From Bdellovibrionia bacterium (GTDB taxonomy: Bacteria > Bdellovibrionota > Bdellovibrionia > Bdellovibrionales > JAGQZY01): a stretch of DNA of 64,000 nt. Shown here piece after piece: positions 37,091-46,576 of the stretch (position 1 is the first letter of the stretch; each line of letters opens with the position of its first letter). The notes beneath the pieces are model-generated. The model was given only the letters and a program-made list of their open reading frames with translations, searched no databases and had not been told where the DNA came from. The stretch covers positions 1 to 64,000 of the forward strand of contig JAUHWH010000011.1 in assembly GCA_030424715.1 (NCBI GenBank). The letters run 5' to 3'. The position numbers and the translations under genes were made by a program.

Positions 37091-37750
37091 TTGCATTTGA
37101 TTCTTTGCCCTCTAAAACAGGAATTACTCTATTTTGTACAAGCCTTAGAATCACAGGCATGGTCTTTTGAAAAAAAACAAATCCAAGGCAAATGGTATTG
37201 GCAGAACCCAGACATCATCGTCGCCCTTGGTGGGCATGGTAAATTGTCTTTTCAAAAAAAGACAGAGTATTGGTTGTCGGAGTTTCCAGAAGTCGATGGG
37301 GTCATTGCCATCGGATCAGCCGGCAGCCTGTCCCCTCGGCTCGCCGTGGGAGATGTTCTAGGGGTGACCGATATTATTGAGCACCAAGCTCAACTCGCAG
37401 ATGTTGAAGATGAAGAATCCTACTTTTTTAAAACACATTTGGACGAAACCTCGTCAGTCCCTCAAAATGCTTTTTCCGATTTTCAGTTTATTAAAGGGAG
37501 AATCACAAGTGGAGATGAGGATATCACCTCTCAAGAACGGGCCGAGCAGATTCGCCAGCAAACAGGAGCTTTGTCGGTATGCTGGGAGAGCTCTGGAGGA
37601 GCCCTGGGCTGCCAACCCACATCCACTCCTTATTTAGAGTTCCGTGGAATAACCGACCTCTCTGGATGCGAAGCTCACAATGAATTTATCAAGAACCTAC
37701 CGCGAGCCATGAAAAACTGCGCACGGGTCGTCGAAAAAATTTTAAAATAA
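37091..37750 (+). CDS. Nucleoside phosphorylase/MTA-SAH nucleosidase-superfamily protein
   Basis: 219 residues. The superfamily landmarks are an opening like LILCPLKQEL, the GIGSAG-type loop (AIGSAGSLSP), a CWESSGGAL block where MTA/SAH nucleosidases have MESAA, and FRGITDLSG with the acid-base Asp. It would cleave the N-glycosidic bond of a nucleoside such as methylthioadenosine, adenosylhomocysteine or futalosine; the substrate is open. Translation starts at TTG with AAGGAG six bases upstream. Confidence 0.82.
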   Translation: MHLILCPLKQELLYFVQALESQAWSFEKKQIQGKWYWQNPDIIVALGGHGKLSFQKKTEYWLSEFPEVDGVIAIGSAGSLSPRLAVGDVLGVTDIIEHQAQLADVEDEESYFFKTHLDETSSVPQNAFSDFQFIKGRITSGDEDITSQERAEQIRQQTGALSVCWESSGGALGCQPTSTPYLEFRGITDLSGCEAHNEFIKNLPRAMKNCARVVEKILK

Positions 37751-37752
37751 AA

Positions 37753-37775
37753 AAGGCCCGAAGGAATCAGGCCTT
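37753..37775 (-). terminator. Rho-independent terminator
   Basis: AAGGCC pairs with GGCCTT and the minus strand continues into TTTTTATTTT. It ends transcription of the small secreted protein gene at 37784 and may also serve the convergent gene. Confidence 0.8.
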
Positions 37776-37783
37776 GCCGACGA

Positions 37784-38092
37784 TTACTGGCAGCGAATGC
37801 TGTCTTGATGCCCCGTCACTTTAAAGTTGTCGTCAACTTGAACCAACCAAGCGCATCCGGTGGAAGCACTTTCAACACGATAGTAGCTAAAGCCACGCCA
37901 CTGAGCCACGCTGTCTGAGCTGAATAGTTCCGGCTTGGTATTTTGAGCTGACAAAATGGCGCGTTGACCTTTGGCCGCGCGAATCTCTTTACCGGCGTCT
38001 TGCAAATCCCAGTCAAGGTTGGGTAACTGAAAACCCCAAGCGAAAGTCAGACCAGCTAGGGTCGCAAGTAAAAAAACGGACAATTGTTTCAT
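37784..38092 (-). CDS. Small exported protein of unknown function
   Basis: 102 residues with a signal peptide (cleavage near AWGF). The mature part has two cysteines (TGCAW and SIRC) that could form one disulphide, and a beta-rich WRGFSYYRVE segment. The start MKQLSVF is set by gggaggg; the in-frame ATG four codons earlier is part of that Shine-Dalgarno site. A terminator follows. Unknown family. Confidence 0.72.
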   Translation of the reverse strand: MKQLSVFLLATLAGLTFAWGFQLPNLDWDLQDAGKEIRAAKGQRAILSAQNTKPELFSSDSVAQWRGFSYYRVESASTGCAWLVQVDDNFKVTGHQDSIRCQ

Positions 38093-38298
38093 AATCCCTC
38101 CCATGAGATATAAACATCGATACGATGATTAAAGTGTGAGAAAGAAATATCCAATCTTCAGAACGGGCGCAAGTCCTATGCCCGTAAGGGCCTTTCGTAG
38201 AGAAAATAACTAGTCACGCCACAATAAAATTAAAAGGATGACGAAAAAACTGTCGAATGAGCCCCCTTCAGGATCGGAGGCTCTTGATTTGGTTGCTC

Positions 38299-40242
38299 TT
38301 AGCGATATTGGATGCTTTCAACGTCAAAGCCATATTTAGTCACAGAGGCGTCTGTCTGCAGTCGAATGATCAGCTTGTCCCCCTGGGCGGTGGGCGAGAT
38401 TTCACCGCTCCTCACGCCATCCCAACGATCTAAGAGGAGACCATTCTCGTCGTAGAAAGAAACAAAATCGTAATTTTTCTCGGTTTCAAAACGACCGAAT
38501 TGGACGCGAATCTCGGAGGCACCTGGCTGTTCAAAAACCACCTCTTGATCGATGCGGTTAGAATATGGGTGGGCCGTCGAAACCTCATCGATTCTTTGTC
38601 GCCAGGACTCCCTGGCATCACCTTTGTAGTGAACGCGATCGATATCGAACCCATAGCCGGTGATTGAGAAGTCTGACTTAAATTGAATAACAATTGTGTC
38701 CCCATCGGCCACCGGCGAAAAGCTATCGCTCTGATCACCAGAGAGTTCTCCCAGCGGGTTGCCGGCACCATCAAAAAATAGTGCCTTATCAAAACCCCTC
38801 TCGGTCTCGAATCTCTCAAAGTGAACGGCTACTTTACTGGCTCCCTGAACTTGAATCGTCATTGTGTTGTCCGAGTCATTGGCATAGGGATGAGGTGTCG
38901 CATGGCTTTGCTCCTCGAAGGGCCACTGTGCTGGATCATTGATGTCCGCCGGCGGCACCCGATTGGAAAGAGCATTGAAGGCATTCAGAAACCCATGACT
39001 GACTTTTGATCGAAGACCCGCAAGAGGCACTGAAGTGCGCAACAAACGACTTTTCAACTGTTGGTAAGACAGGCTCGAATCGGCGGCCAACATCAAAGCC
39101 GCCACCCCGGACACATGGGGCGTGGCCATTGAAGTTCCGTTGAGTGACTTATAACCCGAACGAGCGGTGCTCAGTATCTCGACCCCTGGGGCTCCGATAT
39201 GAACAGACTTCTTGCCGTAGTTAGAAAAACTGGCCAGCTTGCCACGACGATCCACTGCCGCTACTGATATAACATTGGGTACTTCATAGTTCGCTGGGTA
39301 GGACGGATTTTTGTCATTGTTGCTGCGATCGTTTCCGGCGGCTGCAACAAAAAGAATTCCCGCCTTTTCGGCCCGCTCAATGGCGGCCTTCAATGTGGCA
39401 CTGGCACCGCCACCTCCCCACGAGTTGCTCATCACATCAACCCCCATCTTTGTGGCATAATCAATAGCTTTTAAAGCATCTTCAAGAGTGCCTCCTCCCG
39501 AACCCGATAAAAACTTAAGGGCCATGATGCTCACATTCCAGTTCACTCCCACGACCCCTTCGCCGTTGTCACCCGAGGCACCAATCGTGCCGGCACAGTG
39601 GGTTCCGTGGTCATTGTCATCCATGGGGTCACCATCTTTGTTGGCAAAGTCGTAACCGTAAATGTCATCAACAAAACCATTGCCATCATCGTCAACACCT
39701 GACTGACCATTGGCTTCGGCACGATTAACCCACATATTTTCTTTTAAATCGGGGTGACGATAGTTAACACCCGTGTCGATGACAGCGACCACGACTTTTC
39801 GGTCTCCAGTGGTAAGGCCCCAAGCTCGTTGGGCATCGATGTCTACGGCTTCAACACTTTTATCATTATTTTTCAGCCCCCACAGCTCATCAAGACGACT
39901 GTCATTGGGGAGGCTTGAGGCACGATATACATAGTTGGGCTCAACCAACTCCACTTGTGGGTTGGCTCGTATCTCGTCGAGGGCCGCGTCAGATCGCACC
40001 AATATTGGTTTCTTAACCACCAAAATTTTGTCTTTACTTGAAACGAGAGACTTAAAAGAGGCGTTGATACCCTTGGCAAAAGTTCTCATGTCTGCATCCG
40101 ACATTGTACCGAGACCCTGGCGCATTTTAACCACATACTCACCACTCACCGCTTCGGCACCGGTGGCTGCCGCCGTCGGCAGACTCAGTAAACAACAAAC
40201 AATAAATGTTCCTAACCTAAAAAATCGTCCCTGACTTTTCAT
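38299..40242 (-). CDS. Exported subtilisin-like protease with two CUB-like domains
   Basis: 647 residues: signal peptide (about 1-27), an inhibitor I9-like propeptide (about 33-108), and a subtilase domain with catalytic D156 (VIDTGVN), H212 (NDHGTHCAG), oxyanion N304 and S371 (NGTSMATPHVSG). Two homologous C-terminal domains of about 100 residues follow, each opening with HPYxN and containing HFERFETE or QFGRFETE and YGFD; these look CUB-like and may bind substrate or surface glycans. Probably secreted during predation. Start set by ggggg before ATG. Confidence 0.94.
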   Translation of the reverse strand: MKSQGRFFRLGTFIVCCLLSLPTAAATGAEAVSGEYVVKMRQGLGTMSDADMRTFAKGINASFKSLVSSKDKILVVKKPILVRSDAALDEIRANPQVELVEPNYVYRASSLPNDSRLDELWGLKNNDKSVEAVDIDAQRAWGLTTGDRKVVVAVIDTGVNYRHPDLKENMWVNRAEANGQSGVDDDGNGFVDDIYGYDFANKDGDPMDDNDHGTHCAGTIGASGDNGEGVVGVNWNVSIMALKFLSGSGGGTLEDALKAIDYATKMGVDVMSNSWGGGGASATLKAAIERAEKAGILFVAAAGNDRSNNDKNPSYPANYEVPNVISVAAVDRRGKLASFSNYGKKSVHIGAPGVEILSTARSGYKSLNGTSMATPHVSGVAALMLAADSSLSYQQLKSRLLRTSVPLAGLRSKVSHGFLNAFNALSNRVPPADINDPAQWPFEEQSHATPHPYANDSDNTMTIQVQGASKVAVHFERFETERGFDKALFFDGAGNPLGELSGDQSDSFSPVADGDTIVIQFKSDFSITGYGFDIDRVHYKGDARESWRQRIDEVSTAHPYSNRIDQEVVFEQPGASEIRVQFGRFETEKNYDFVSFYDENGLLLDRWDGVRSGEISPTAQGDKLIIRLQTDASVTKYGFDVESIQYR

Positions 40243-40530
40243 GATTCCCCCATTGAATTCACCCATTCATAACCTGTAATGGTAGGCCCATCGTGGTCCC
40301 AACCTCTATTGTATCCCACCCCAAAGACCCCTCAAAACGGGCCAGGGGTTAAAATTCCGCTCATGCCTAGACATTTTTTAAGACAATGACATTATTCAAG
40401 GGCATCCTATGACCAAGGTCTCTCTCTCAAGTCTATTAAGATAAACCCTATTTACGATCTTGTATTTCGTTGAAAAAAGTCTAGTGAGCCGCTATCAACT
40501 AGTGGTTAACGTCAGACGAGGAGAAAAAAC

Positions 40531-41292
40531 ATGGGTCGATGGGCGATGATAACCGGAGCCACAGCAGGTATTGGGCACGCCACGGCCCTATTGATGGCGA
40601 AAAATAAATGGAACCTTATTTTAACCGGAAGACGTGACCAAAGACTGAAGAAAATAAAGACCCATCTGCAGGAAAATTTTGCCGTCAACGTCCACTCCCT
40701 TTGCTTTGATGTTTCTGACCGATCCGCTTGCGAAAAAGCGATGGGCGAAAACAGCGCAATGATTGAAAAGGTCTCAGTTCTGATTAACAATGCTGGCCTG
40801 GCGCGAGGGATTGATCCCATGCAAACAGCTCAATTGGATGATTGGGATGTGATGATCGACACCAACGTAAAAGGGCTTCTCTACATCACTCGCCTGACCC
40901 TTCCTCATCTGATAAAAAACCAACCAGGCCATGTTATTAATGTCGGCTCGGTTGCCGGAAGGTGGACGTATCCCGGGGGAGGTGTGTACTGCTCTACTAA
41001 ATTTGCCGTGCGAGCCATCACCGAAGGTTTAAGATTGGACCTCAATGAACACAATATTCGAGTGACTAACATCAGTCCCGGACTGGTGGAAACTGAATTC
41101 AGTGAAGTGCGCCTGCAAGATACCAACAAAGCCAAACAAGTCTATGAAGGGCTAGAGGCTCTGTCTCCCACTGACATTGCTGAGGCGATTCACTGGTCGA
41201 TTGATCGGCCCGCTCATGTCAATATTCAAGAGATGGTGATTTACCCTACAGCCCAGGCGTCAGTGACCCAGGTGCGCCGAGAGCAGCCCTAG
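40531..41292 (+). CDS. Short-chain dehydrogenase/reductase, YdfG-like
   Basis: 253 residues with the classical SDR features: cofactor loop TGATAGIG, the NNAGLA block, catalytic Ser (VGSVAG) and YCSTK (Tyr and Lys), and the ISPGLVETEF segment after the sheet. The GRRDQR turn after the second strand favours NADP(H). YdfG relatives reduce 3-hydroxy acids such as serine or 3-hydroxypropionate, but the substrate is not fixed by sequence. gaggag precedes the ATG. Confidence 0.93.
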   Translation: MGRWAMITGATAGIGHATALLMAKNKWNLILTGRRDQRLKKIKTHLQENFAVNVHSLCFDVSDRSACEKAMGENSAMIEKVSVLINNAGLARGIDPMQTAQLDDWDVMIDTNVKGLLYITRLTLPHLIKNQPGHVINVGSVAGRWTYPGGGVYCSTKFAVRAITEGLRLDLNEHNIRVTNISPGLVETEFSEVRLQDTNKAKQVYEGLEALSPTDIAEAIHWSIDRPAHVNIQEMVIYPTAQASVTQVRREQP

Positions 41293-41540
41293 GCCATTAT
41301 TTCACCAATCCAGGCCTCAGCACTTATCTGACTACTAAACAAATTCTATTTACTGCTAAGCAGCAAAGCCACTATTGATAAAAACTATAACTATGCTTCA
41401 AAGCGGGACTTTTCTCTGTTAGCCCCCAACCAAAGTAAAAACCTCGTCTCTGATAAAGACATTCTATTGATTCTAGGTGTATTCTCTTAGCCAAATCGGT
41501 AACATGAATCTAGACCAACTCTATAGGAACAGTACGTATT

Positions 41541-43466
41541 ATGAAAAAAAAGACCCTGCGGAACGTTGCGCCGTCGCTTTTCGAAAACGAAGAGGAGATT
41601 CTCGACTACTTTGATATGGCTCTCGAAGGTGCCAACCTGGGTATTTGGGACTGGTACCTGACTGATAACTCGGTCCGGTTTGATCGCCGTTGGGCCGAAA
41701 TGCTTGGTTTGGACCATACAAAAATCGCCATGGAACTCAGCACTTGGGAGTCGCGCGTTCATCCCGACGACCTCGCCAAGTGTTACGAAGATATTCAAGC
41801 GTACCTTAGCGGAAAAACCGATATCTATGAGAACATTCATCGCATGAAGCACAATGATGGGCGCTGGATTTACATTCTGGATCGAGGACGAGTGTCGGCT
41901 TGGGACCGCGAAGGCAATCCCACGCGTTTCACGGGAACTCATTTTGATATCACCAAATCCGAGTACTACCGAAAGAAAATTTCCATCTTTTTTGACAACT
42001 CGCCTTTCGGTTACGCCTTTTGTGACATGCAGGGCAACCTGCTAGAGATCAACTCTCGCTACGCAGAAATCACGGGGTACTCGCTCGAAGAACTAAAAAA
42101 ATTGTCCTATTGGGATATCACTCCAAGAAAATACGAAAAACAAGAACAAGAACAAATAAAATCAATGGAAGAAAAGGGTCGCTATGGCCCGTACCGCAAA
42201 GAGTATATTCGAAAAGACGGTAACATTGTTCCAGTTGAGCTCAACGGATTCGTGGTTGAGGATTACGATGGTATGAAAGGGATTTGGTCAACGGTTGAGG
42301 ACATTACTGAAAAAGTGCAACTCGAGGCAAAGCTGCTTCACGCTTCGAAACTCGCCTCAGTTGGAGAGCTCGCCGCAGGTGTTGGCCATGAGATCAATAA
42401 CCCCTTGGCCATCATTTATGGCTTGGTCGATCAGATTAATCGCAAACATCCAGAGAATTCTGAGCTGCAGCAAATGACCCGAAGAATCAATGCCTCAATT
42501 GATCGAATCTCAAAAATTGTTTCAAGCCTGCGAACCTTTTCTCAAAAAGACAGTAGCAATGTCGAATCAGTGGATCTCCACAAATCCATCGATGAAGCGA
42601 AGGCCATGATAGAAGGCGCTTATCTAAAAACCAATATGCAAGTCAATGTCCGGTCAAAAACAGAAAGCACTTTAAATATTCTAGGAAACAAAGGGCGTCT
42701 GCAGCAAATTTTTATAAACTTATTCTCCAACGCCATCGATGCCACGCCGATAACAAAAGCCTGCCGTATCGATGTCGACCTTTCTCAGCGGAATGATCAA
42801 GTAGAAATTACGATTTCCGACAACGGAGAAGGTATCCCCACCGATTTGATCGACAAAATTTTTGATCCCTTTTTCACCACGAAAGATGTTAACGGAGGCA
42901 CCGGCATTGGCCTGTCCATTGTCCATGGTATTGTCAAAGAGCACGATGGTGATATTCAAGTATCGAGCACACCTGGTATGGGAACGACTTTTACGTTGCG
43001 TTTCCCCATCACGAACATTAGTGCCGAAGAGCTTCTTCACCCCATTCAAAAAAGGCCCCAGCACTCCCCCATCGAAGCTTTGACCGGCAGCGTGATGCTG
43101 GTCGATGACGAAGAAGAGTTCAGAGCACTTTTGGCCGAATCACTCACCGAGCTGGGCTTAGAGGTGTTCGAGTTTGGCAATGGCCATGAGGCCCTCCTCA
43201 GATACAATCAAGAACCAGAAAAGTTTGATCTTATTATTTCAGACATTCAAATGCCACAAATGACGGGCACTCAGTTGCTAAAAAAGGTGAGATCTCAGAA
43301 AGAAAAACCCCAACCCCGCTTTTTAATGATCACCGGTGGGATCAAAGATAATTTTAATAGAAAAGAGAGCGCCTTAGTCGATGGCTATATCTACAAACCG
43401 TTTCGTATTAACGAGATCGCGGGGCAGATCTCTCAGATTCTAAATTTAAAGAAATCAAACTATTAG
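41541..43466 (+). CDS. Hybrid histidine kinase (PAS-PAS-HisKA-HATPase-REC)
   Basis: 641 residues, no membrane segment. Two PAS domains (about 22-140 and 145-258, the first of the PAS_3 type), HisKA with H283 (GVGHEINNPLAII), HATPase_c with N-box, DNGEGIP and GTGIGLSIV, and a C-terminal receiver (about 515-638) with LVDDEEEF, an acceptor Asp in IISDIQMP and a late Lys (YIYKPF). It is a soluble sensor kinase that could phosphorylate its own receiver and pass it on. No dedicated response regulator is adjacent. Confidence 0.95.
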   Translation: MKKKTLRNVAPSLFENEEEILDYFDMALEGANLGIWDWYLTDNSVRFDRRWAEMLGLDHTKIAMELSTWESRVHPDDLAKCYEDIQAYLSGKTDIYENIHRMKHNDGRWIYILDRGRVSAWDREGNPTRFTGTHFDITKSEYYRKKISIFFDNSPFGYAFCDMQGNLLEINSRYAEITGYSLEELKKLSYWDITPRKYEKQEQEQIKSMEEKGRYGPYRKEYIRKDGNIVPVELNGFVVEDYDGMKGIWSTVEDITEKVQLEAKLLHASKLASVGELAAGVGHEINNPLAIIYGLVDQINRKHPENSELQQMTRRINASIDRISKIVSSLRTFSQKDSSNVESVDLHKSIDEAKAMIEGAYLKTNMQVNVRSKTESTLNILGNKGRLQQIFINLFSNAIDATPITKACRIDVDLSQRNDQVEITISDNGEGIPTDLIDKIFDPFFTTKDVNGGTGIGLSIVHGIVKEHDGDIQVSSTPGMGTTFTLRFPITNISAEELLHPIQKRPQHSPIEALTGSVMLVDDEEEFRALLAESLTELGLEVFEFGNGHEALLRYNQEPEKFDLIISDIQMPQMTGTQLLKKVRSQKEKPQPRFLMITGGIKDNFNRKESALVDGYIYKPFRINEIAGQISQILNLKKSNY

Positions 43467-43601
43467 AGAGTCGTCAGAAGACAGACAAAAAAAAAGTGCA
43501 GAGTGAAAACGGAGGTCTTCAGAGGGACAGGGTCCAACGGCCCACTTGTTAGACTTTAAGTGGGGCGAACACACGGCTCGCCCCTATTGCAGAGAGTGAC
43601 C

Positions 43602-44009
43602 TTAGGCCTTTTTCTGCCAAGAGAGACACCAACCCTCGGCTTTGACTAACTTGCCTTTGAAAATCTGACAAGGAGCAACGTCTGATTTTTTCAAATCGGC
43701 TTTTGACAAAGGTTTGCAGTCGGCGTCGCCGTCCATGCAGACATTGTATTTCGCGCAGTTGGCACAGTTGGCTTTTTTATCACTGCGCATCGGTCCGACC
43801 TTGCTTGCATCATGCTTGTACTGCATGGCACTGGCAAGAGTGTCTTTTTCATCAATCAAAGTGAGTTTCCCCAACTTTTTAGACGCGCCACCTGCCGCTT
43901 TCTTGGCATTTTTCTTAGCCTCTTTTTTCACTGGGTCGGCAGCGAAGGCTGGAAACACAGCAAGTAAGGGAAGAGTGGATAGAACTTTGAGAGTTTGACG
44001 ACGTTTCAT
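43602..44009 (-). CDS. High-potential iron-sulfur protein (HiPIP)
   Basis: 135 residues: a twin-arginine-like signal (MKRRQTLKVLS, cleavage after AFA), a Lys/Ala-rich linker and a C-terminal HiPIP domain with CANC, further cysteines and the closing GWCLSW block. HiPIPs carry a [4Fe-4S] cluster and move electrons in the periplasm. Two additional cysteines (NVCMDGDADC) beyond the usual four are seen. Start set by caggagg. It is likely exported folded, in line with the signal. Confidence 0.88.
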   Translation of the reverse strand: MKRRQTLKVLSTLPLLAVFPAFAADPVKKEAKKNAKKAAGGASKKLGKLTLIDEKDTLASAMQYKHDASKVGPMRSDKKANCANCAKYNVCMDGDADCKPLSKADLKKSDVAPCQIFKGKLVKAEGWCLSWQKKA

Positions 44010-44098
44010 AACAGCCTCCTGGTTGGGTTCAATAGAATGATTCAATTTTTAATTGAAAATATATTGAAAATCAAGTGACAACAAAAAGACCTGTCGAG

Positions 44099-44920
44099 TT
44101 AAAAAGAGGGCGCCATCTCGGCTTGTAAACGAGCCGCCTCTTCACGGGCCTTTGTACCAAAATCATCACCGTCCCCAGCATAGAGAATCCCGCGGGAAGA
44201 ATTGATAATCAAACCACCCTCACCGTCGACCCGCCGTCCATATTCAATGACAGCTTTCAAATCGCCACCCTGTGCCCCCACACCAGGCACTAAAAACCAA
44301 GCTTCCGGAAAACGATCGCGAATTTTGCGCAACTCTTTAATCGCGGTAGCCCCGACGACAAGGCCCACGTTTTTATTTTTGTTCCACCCCTTCAATGCTC
44401 GCTCAGCCACAAAAGAATACAAGGGCTGCCCATCACCCACCGTCAAGTTTTGAAGCTCTTTGGCGCCATCGTTGGAGGTTCGACACAGGACAAAGACGCC
44501 CTTGTCTGTGAAGCGTGTGTAGGGCTCAACCGTGTCGCCGCCCATATAGGGGTTTACCGTGATTGCATCGGCTTGATAGCGTTTGAATGCCTCTTGAGCA
44601 TACATCTCAGCCGTCGCCCCAATATCATTTCGTTTGGCATCGAGGATGACGGGACAACTGGGATACTGTGCTTTCAAATAGCTGATGACTTGTGCCAACT
44701 GTTGCTCCAGGCCATAGGCTGCGAAATAGGCGATTTGAGGCTTGTAACAACAAGCAAATTCTTGGGTTTGGTCGATAATCTCTTTGAGAAAAGGAACCAC
44801 GCCAGCGGCATCTCCTTTCCATTGACCGGGAAGTCGGTCCAAATGGGGGTCAAGCCCCACACATAGGTAGCTTTTTTTATTCTTTTGCTCCTGCGACAAT
44901 CGTGAGAAAAAACCGTCCAT
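44099..44920 (-). CDS. pyrF: Orotidine 5'-phosphate decarboxylase (type 2)
   Basis: Converts OMP to UMP, the last step of de novo pyrimidine synthesis. The 273-residue length and the signature DAKRNDIGATA, with the Asp-Lys-Asp catalytic network, identify the longer type 2 family. LVPGVGAQGGD and INSSRGILYA form the phosphate site. The start is set at MDGFFSRL with AGGAG ten bases upstream. Confidence 0.96.
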   Translation of the reverse strand: MDGFFSRLSQEQKNKKSYLCVGLDPHLDRLPGQWKGDAAGVVPFLKEIIDQTQEFACCYKPQIAYFAAYGLEQQLAQVISYLKAQYPSCPVILDAKRNDIGATAEMYAQEAFKRYQADAITVNPYMGGDTVEPYTRFTDKGVFVLCRTSNDGAKELQNLTVGDGQPLYSFVAERALKGWNKNKNVGLVVGATAIKELRKIRDRFPEAWFLVPGVGAQGGDLKAVIEYGRRVDGEGGLIINSSRGILYAGDGDDFGTKAREEAARLQAEMAPSF

Positions 44921-45055
44921 ACTAAACACTCTCCTGACAATTTTTGCGACACCTCTTCCACTGGCGACAATTCAAGATCAGATCGAATACAGGGGCACTA
45001 GAGCCTAAAAATCTGGCCTTCGAATTGCTCCTTAATAGATTGAAAGGAGGCTTCT

Positions 45056-45184
45056 ATGCTTACAGTATCTCTATTTTTCTCACTGGTCATGCTTGTTTCG
45101 TTTGATAGTCTTTCAGCATCAATTATCGCAGGCTCCGCTTGGGTCGGTTTATCGCTGTTGATTTTTTCGGGCAGCCCTATGTAG
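45056..45184 (+). CDS. 42-residue hydrophobic membrane protein
   Basis: A short frame (MLTVSLFFSLVMLVSFDSLS and onward) with a near-perfect Shine-Dalgarno site (aaaggaggcttct before ATG). The product has two hydrophobic stretches and no charged residue except one Asp, so it should insert in the inner membrane. It sits 46 bp before waaA and may be in its transcript. The strong ribosome site is the main evidence that it is real. Confidence 0.5.
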   Translation: MLTVSLFFSLVMLVSFDSLSASIIAGSAWVGLSLLIFSGSPM

Positions 45185-45230
45185 CCCCCTTTCGCTAGAC
45201 AAGGGCGAGAGAACCGATTATCAAATTTGC

Positions 45231-46487
45231 ATGCTATTTTCCCTTCTGTACTCGTTGCTCTACAGCCCCCTTTTATTCACCCTTTCTTTTTTGAGGTTTC
45301 TCAATAAAAAACTCAATCGCGGCTTCATCCTGCGAAAAAAGACTCAGGGTCAGCGCCCCTGGTTGAATTGGGAGAAGGGCCAGCAGCCCCTCTGGTTTCA
45401 CTGTGCCTCTGGAGAGTTTGAATATGCCAAACCAGTGATTCGCCTTCTCAAACAAAGACATCCAGAACAAAAAATTATGGTGACCTACTTCTCCCCTTCC
45501 GCGGAAAAATCCATCGCCAACACGCCCGAGGTCGACTTTTATACCCCCACACCCTGGGACACCTCGCGACACTGGCAGCGCTTTATTGAGTATCATGAAC
45601 CGAAGGCGCTTTTGATCGCCCGCACGGATCTCTGGCCGATGATGATTCAAACGGCCAATGCCAAAAAAATCCCTTGCCTGCTTTTCTCTAAAACAGAAGA
45701 CCCCACCAAAGGCTTTTTACAAAAAAAGATGAGCGCGTTTTTGCTAAAAAAAATGGATGATATTTTCTGCGCCACCGAGGACGACCGACAGGCCCTCTAT
45801 CAACGACTCAAACCTTTTCAACGGATTCATGCTTCTGGCGACACTCGCTATGACCAGTGTTTGTTTCGGTTGCAACATGCGAAACCTTTGAAACCGTTAA
45901 ATAATTTTAGTCGACCGATTTTTATTGCAGGCTCCACATGGTCCGCGGACCATCAAGCTCTGCTTCCTCTGATCGAATCCTCGGCAAAAGATGTCAGCTT
46001 TATCATTGCCCCCCATGAGCCTGATGAGAAGCATCTCAAAGAGTTATCCGATCAGCTCACCGCCCGAGGACTGACATTTCAGAAATACTCGCAAGTGCAA
46101 TCCTGGAATCCCCAATCAGTGTTAATCATTGATCAAGTAGGCATTCTGGCGGACCTCTACGCTTGGGGTGATTTTGCCTTTATTGGTGGTTCGATGGACC
46201 GAAGCGTGCACAGTGTGATGGAGGCATTGGCCCAAGGGCTTCTCACTTTTGTTGGCCCCTTTCACCGCAACAACCGAGAAGCCATGATTTACAAACACTG
46301 TAAAATAAAAGAGATGACGCCCGTTCAGGAAGTCCAGGACGGCGAACAACTGGTTCGGCGCTTTCAAGCTCTGTACCGTTCTTGGACGCCACAGCACAAG
46401 TTGGATTTACAACTCAGCGTGCGTAGCAAAGCCGGGGCATCAGAGCTTGTGTACAAATGGTGTCTCAATACGGGAAAACTGCCTTAA
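45231..46487 (+). CDS. waaA: 3-deoxy-D-manno-octulosonic acid transferase (WaaA/KdtA)
   Basis: 418 residues. Transfers Kdo from CMP-Kdo to lipid A precursor at the inner membrane. An N-terminal membrane-anchoring stretch (1-22) precedes the GT-B fold: the acceptor-side GEFE motif (ASGEFEYAKP), LLIARTDLWP, and in the C-terminal half IAGSTWSADH, FIIAPHEPDE and the FIGGSMDRSVHS-x-MEAL sugar-nucleotide block. It shows the organism makes Kdo-containing lipopolysaccharide. The upstream ribosome site is weak. Confidence 0.94.
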   Translation: MLFSLLYSLLYSPLLFTLSFLRFLNKKLNRGFILRKKTQGQRPWLNWEKGQQPLWFHCASGEFEYAKPVIRLLKQRHPEQKIMVTYFSPSAEKSIANTPEVDFYTPTPWDTSRHWQRFIEYHEPKALLIARTDLWPMMIQTANAKKIPCLLFSKTEDPTKGFLQKKMSAFLLKKMDDIFCATEDDRQALYQRLKPFQRIHASGDTRYDQCLFRLQHAKPLKPLNNFSRPIFIAGSTWSADHQALLPLIESSAKDVSFIIAPHEPDEKHLKELSDQLTARGLTFQKYSQVQSWNPQSVLIIDQVGILADLYAWGDFAFIGGSMDRSVHSVMEALAQGLLTFVGPFHRNNREAMIYKHCKIKEMTPVQEVQDGEQLVRRFQALYRSWTPQHKLDLQLSVRSKAGASELVYKWCLNTGKLP

Positions 46488-46576
46488 ATTCAGCACTAAA
46501 CAGTGATTGCCCCCATGAAACTTAACTATCCGTTCCTAACAACCGATGAGAAGTGTTGAAAAAGGGAGGACTTTAA

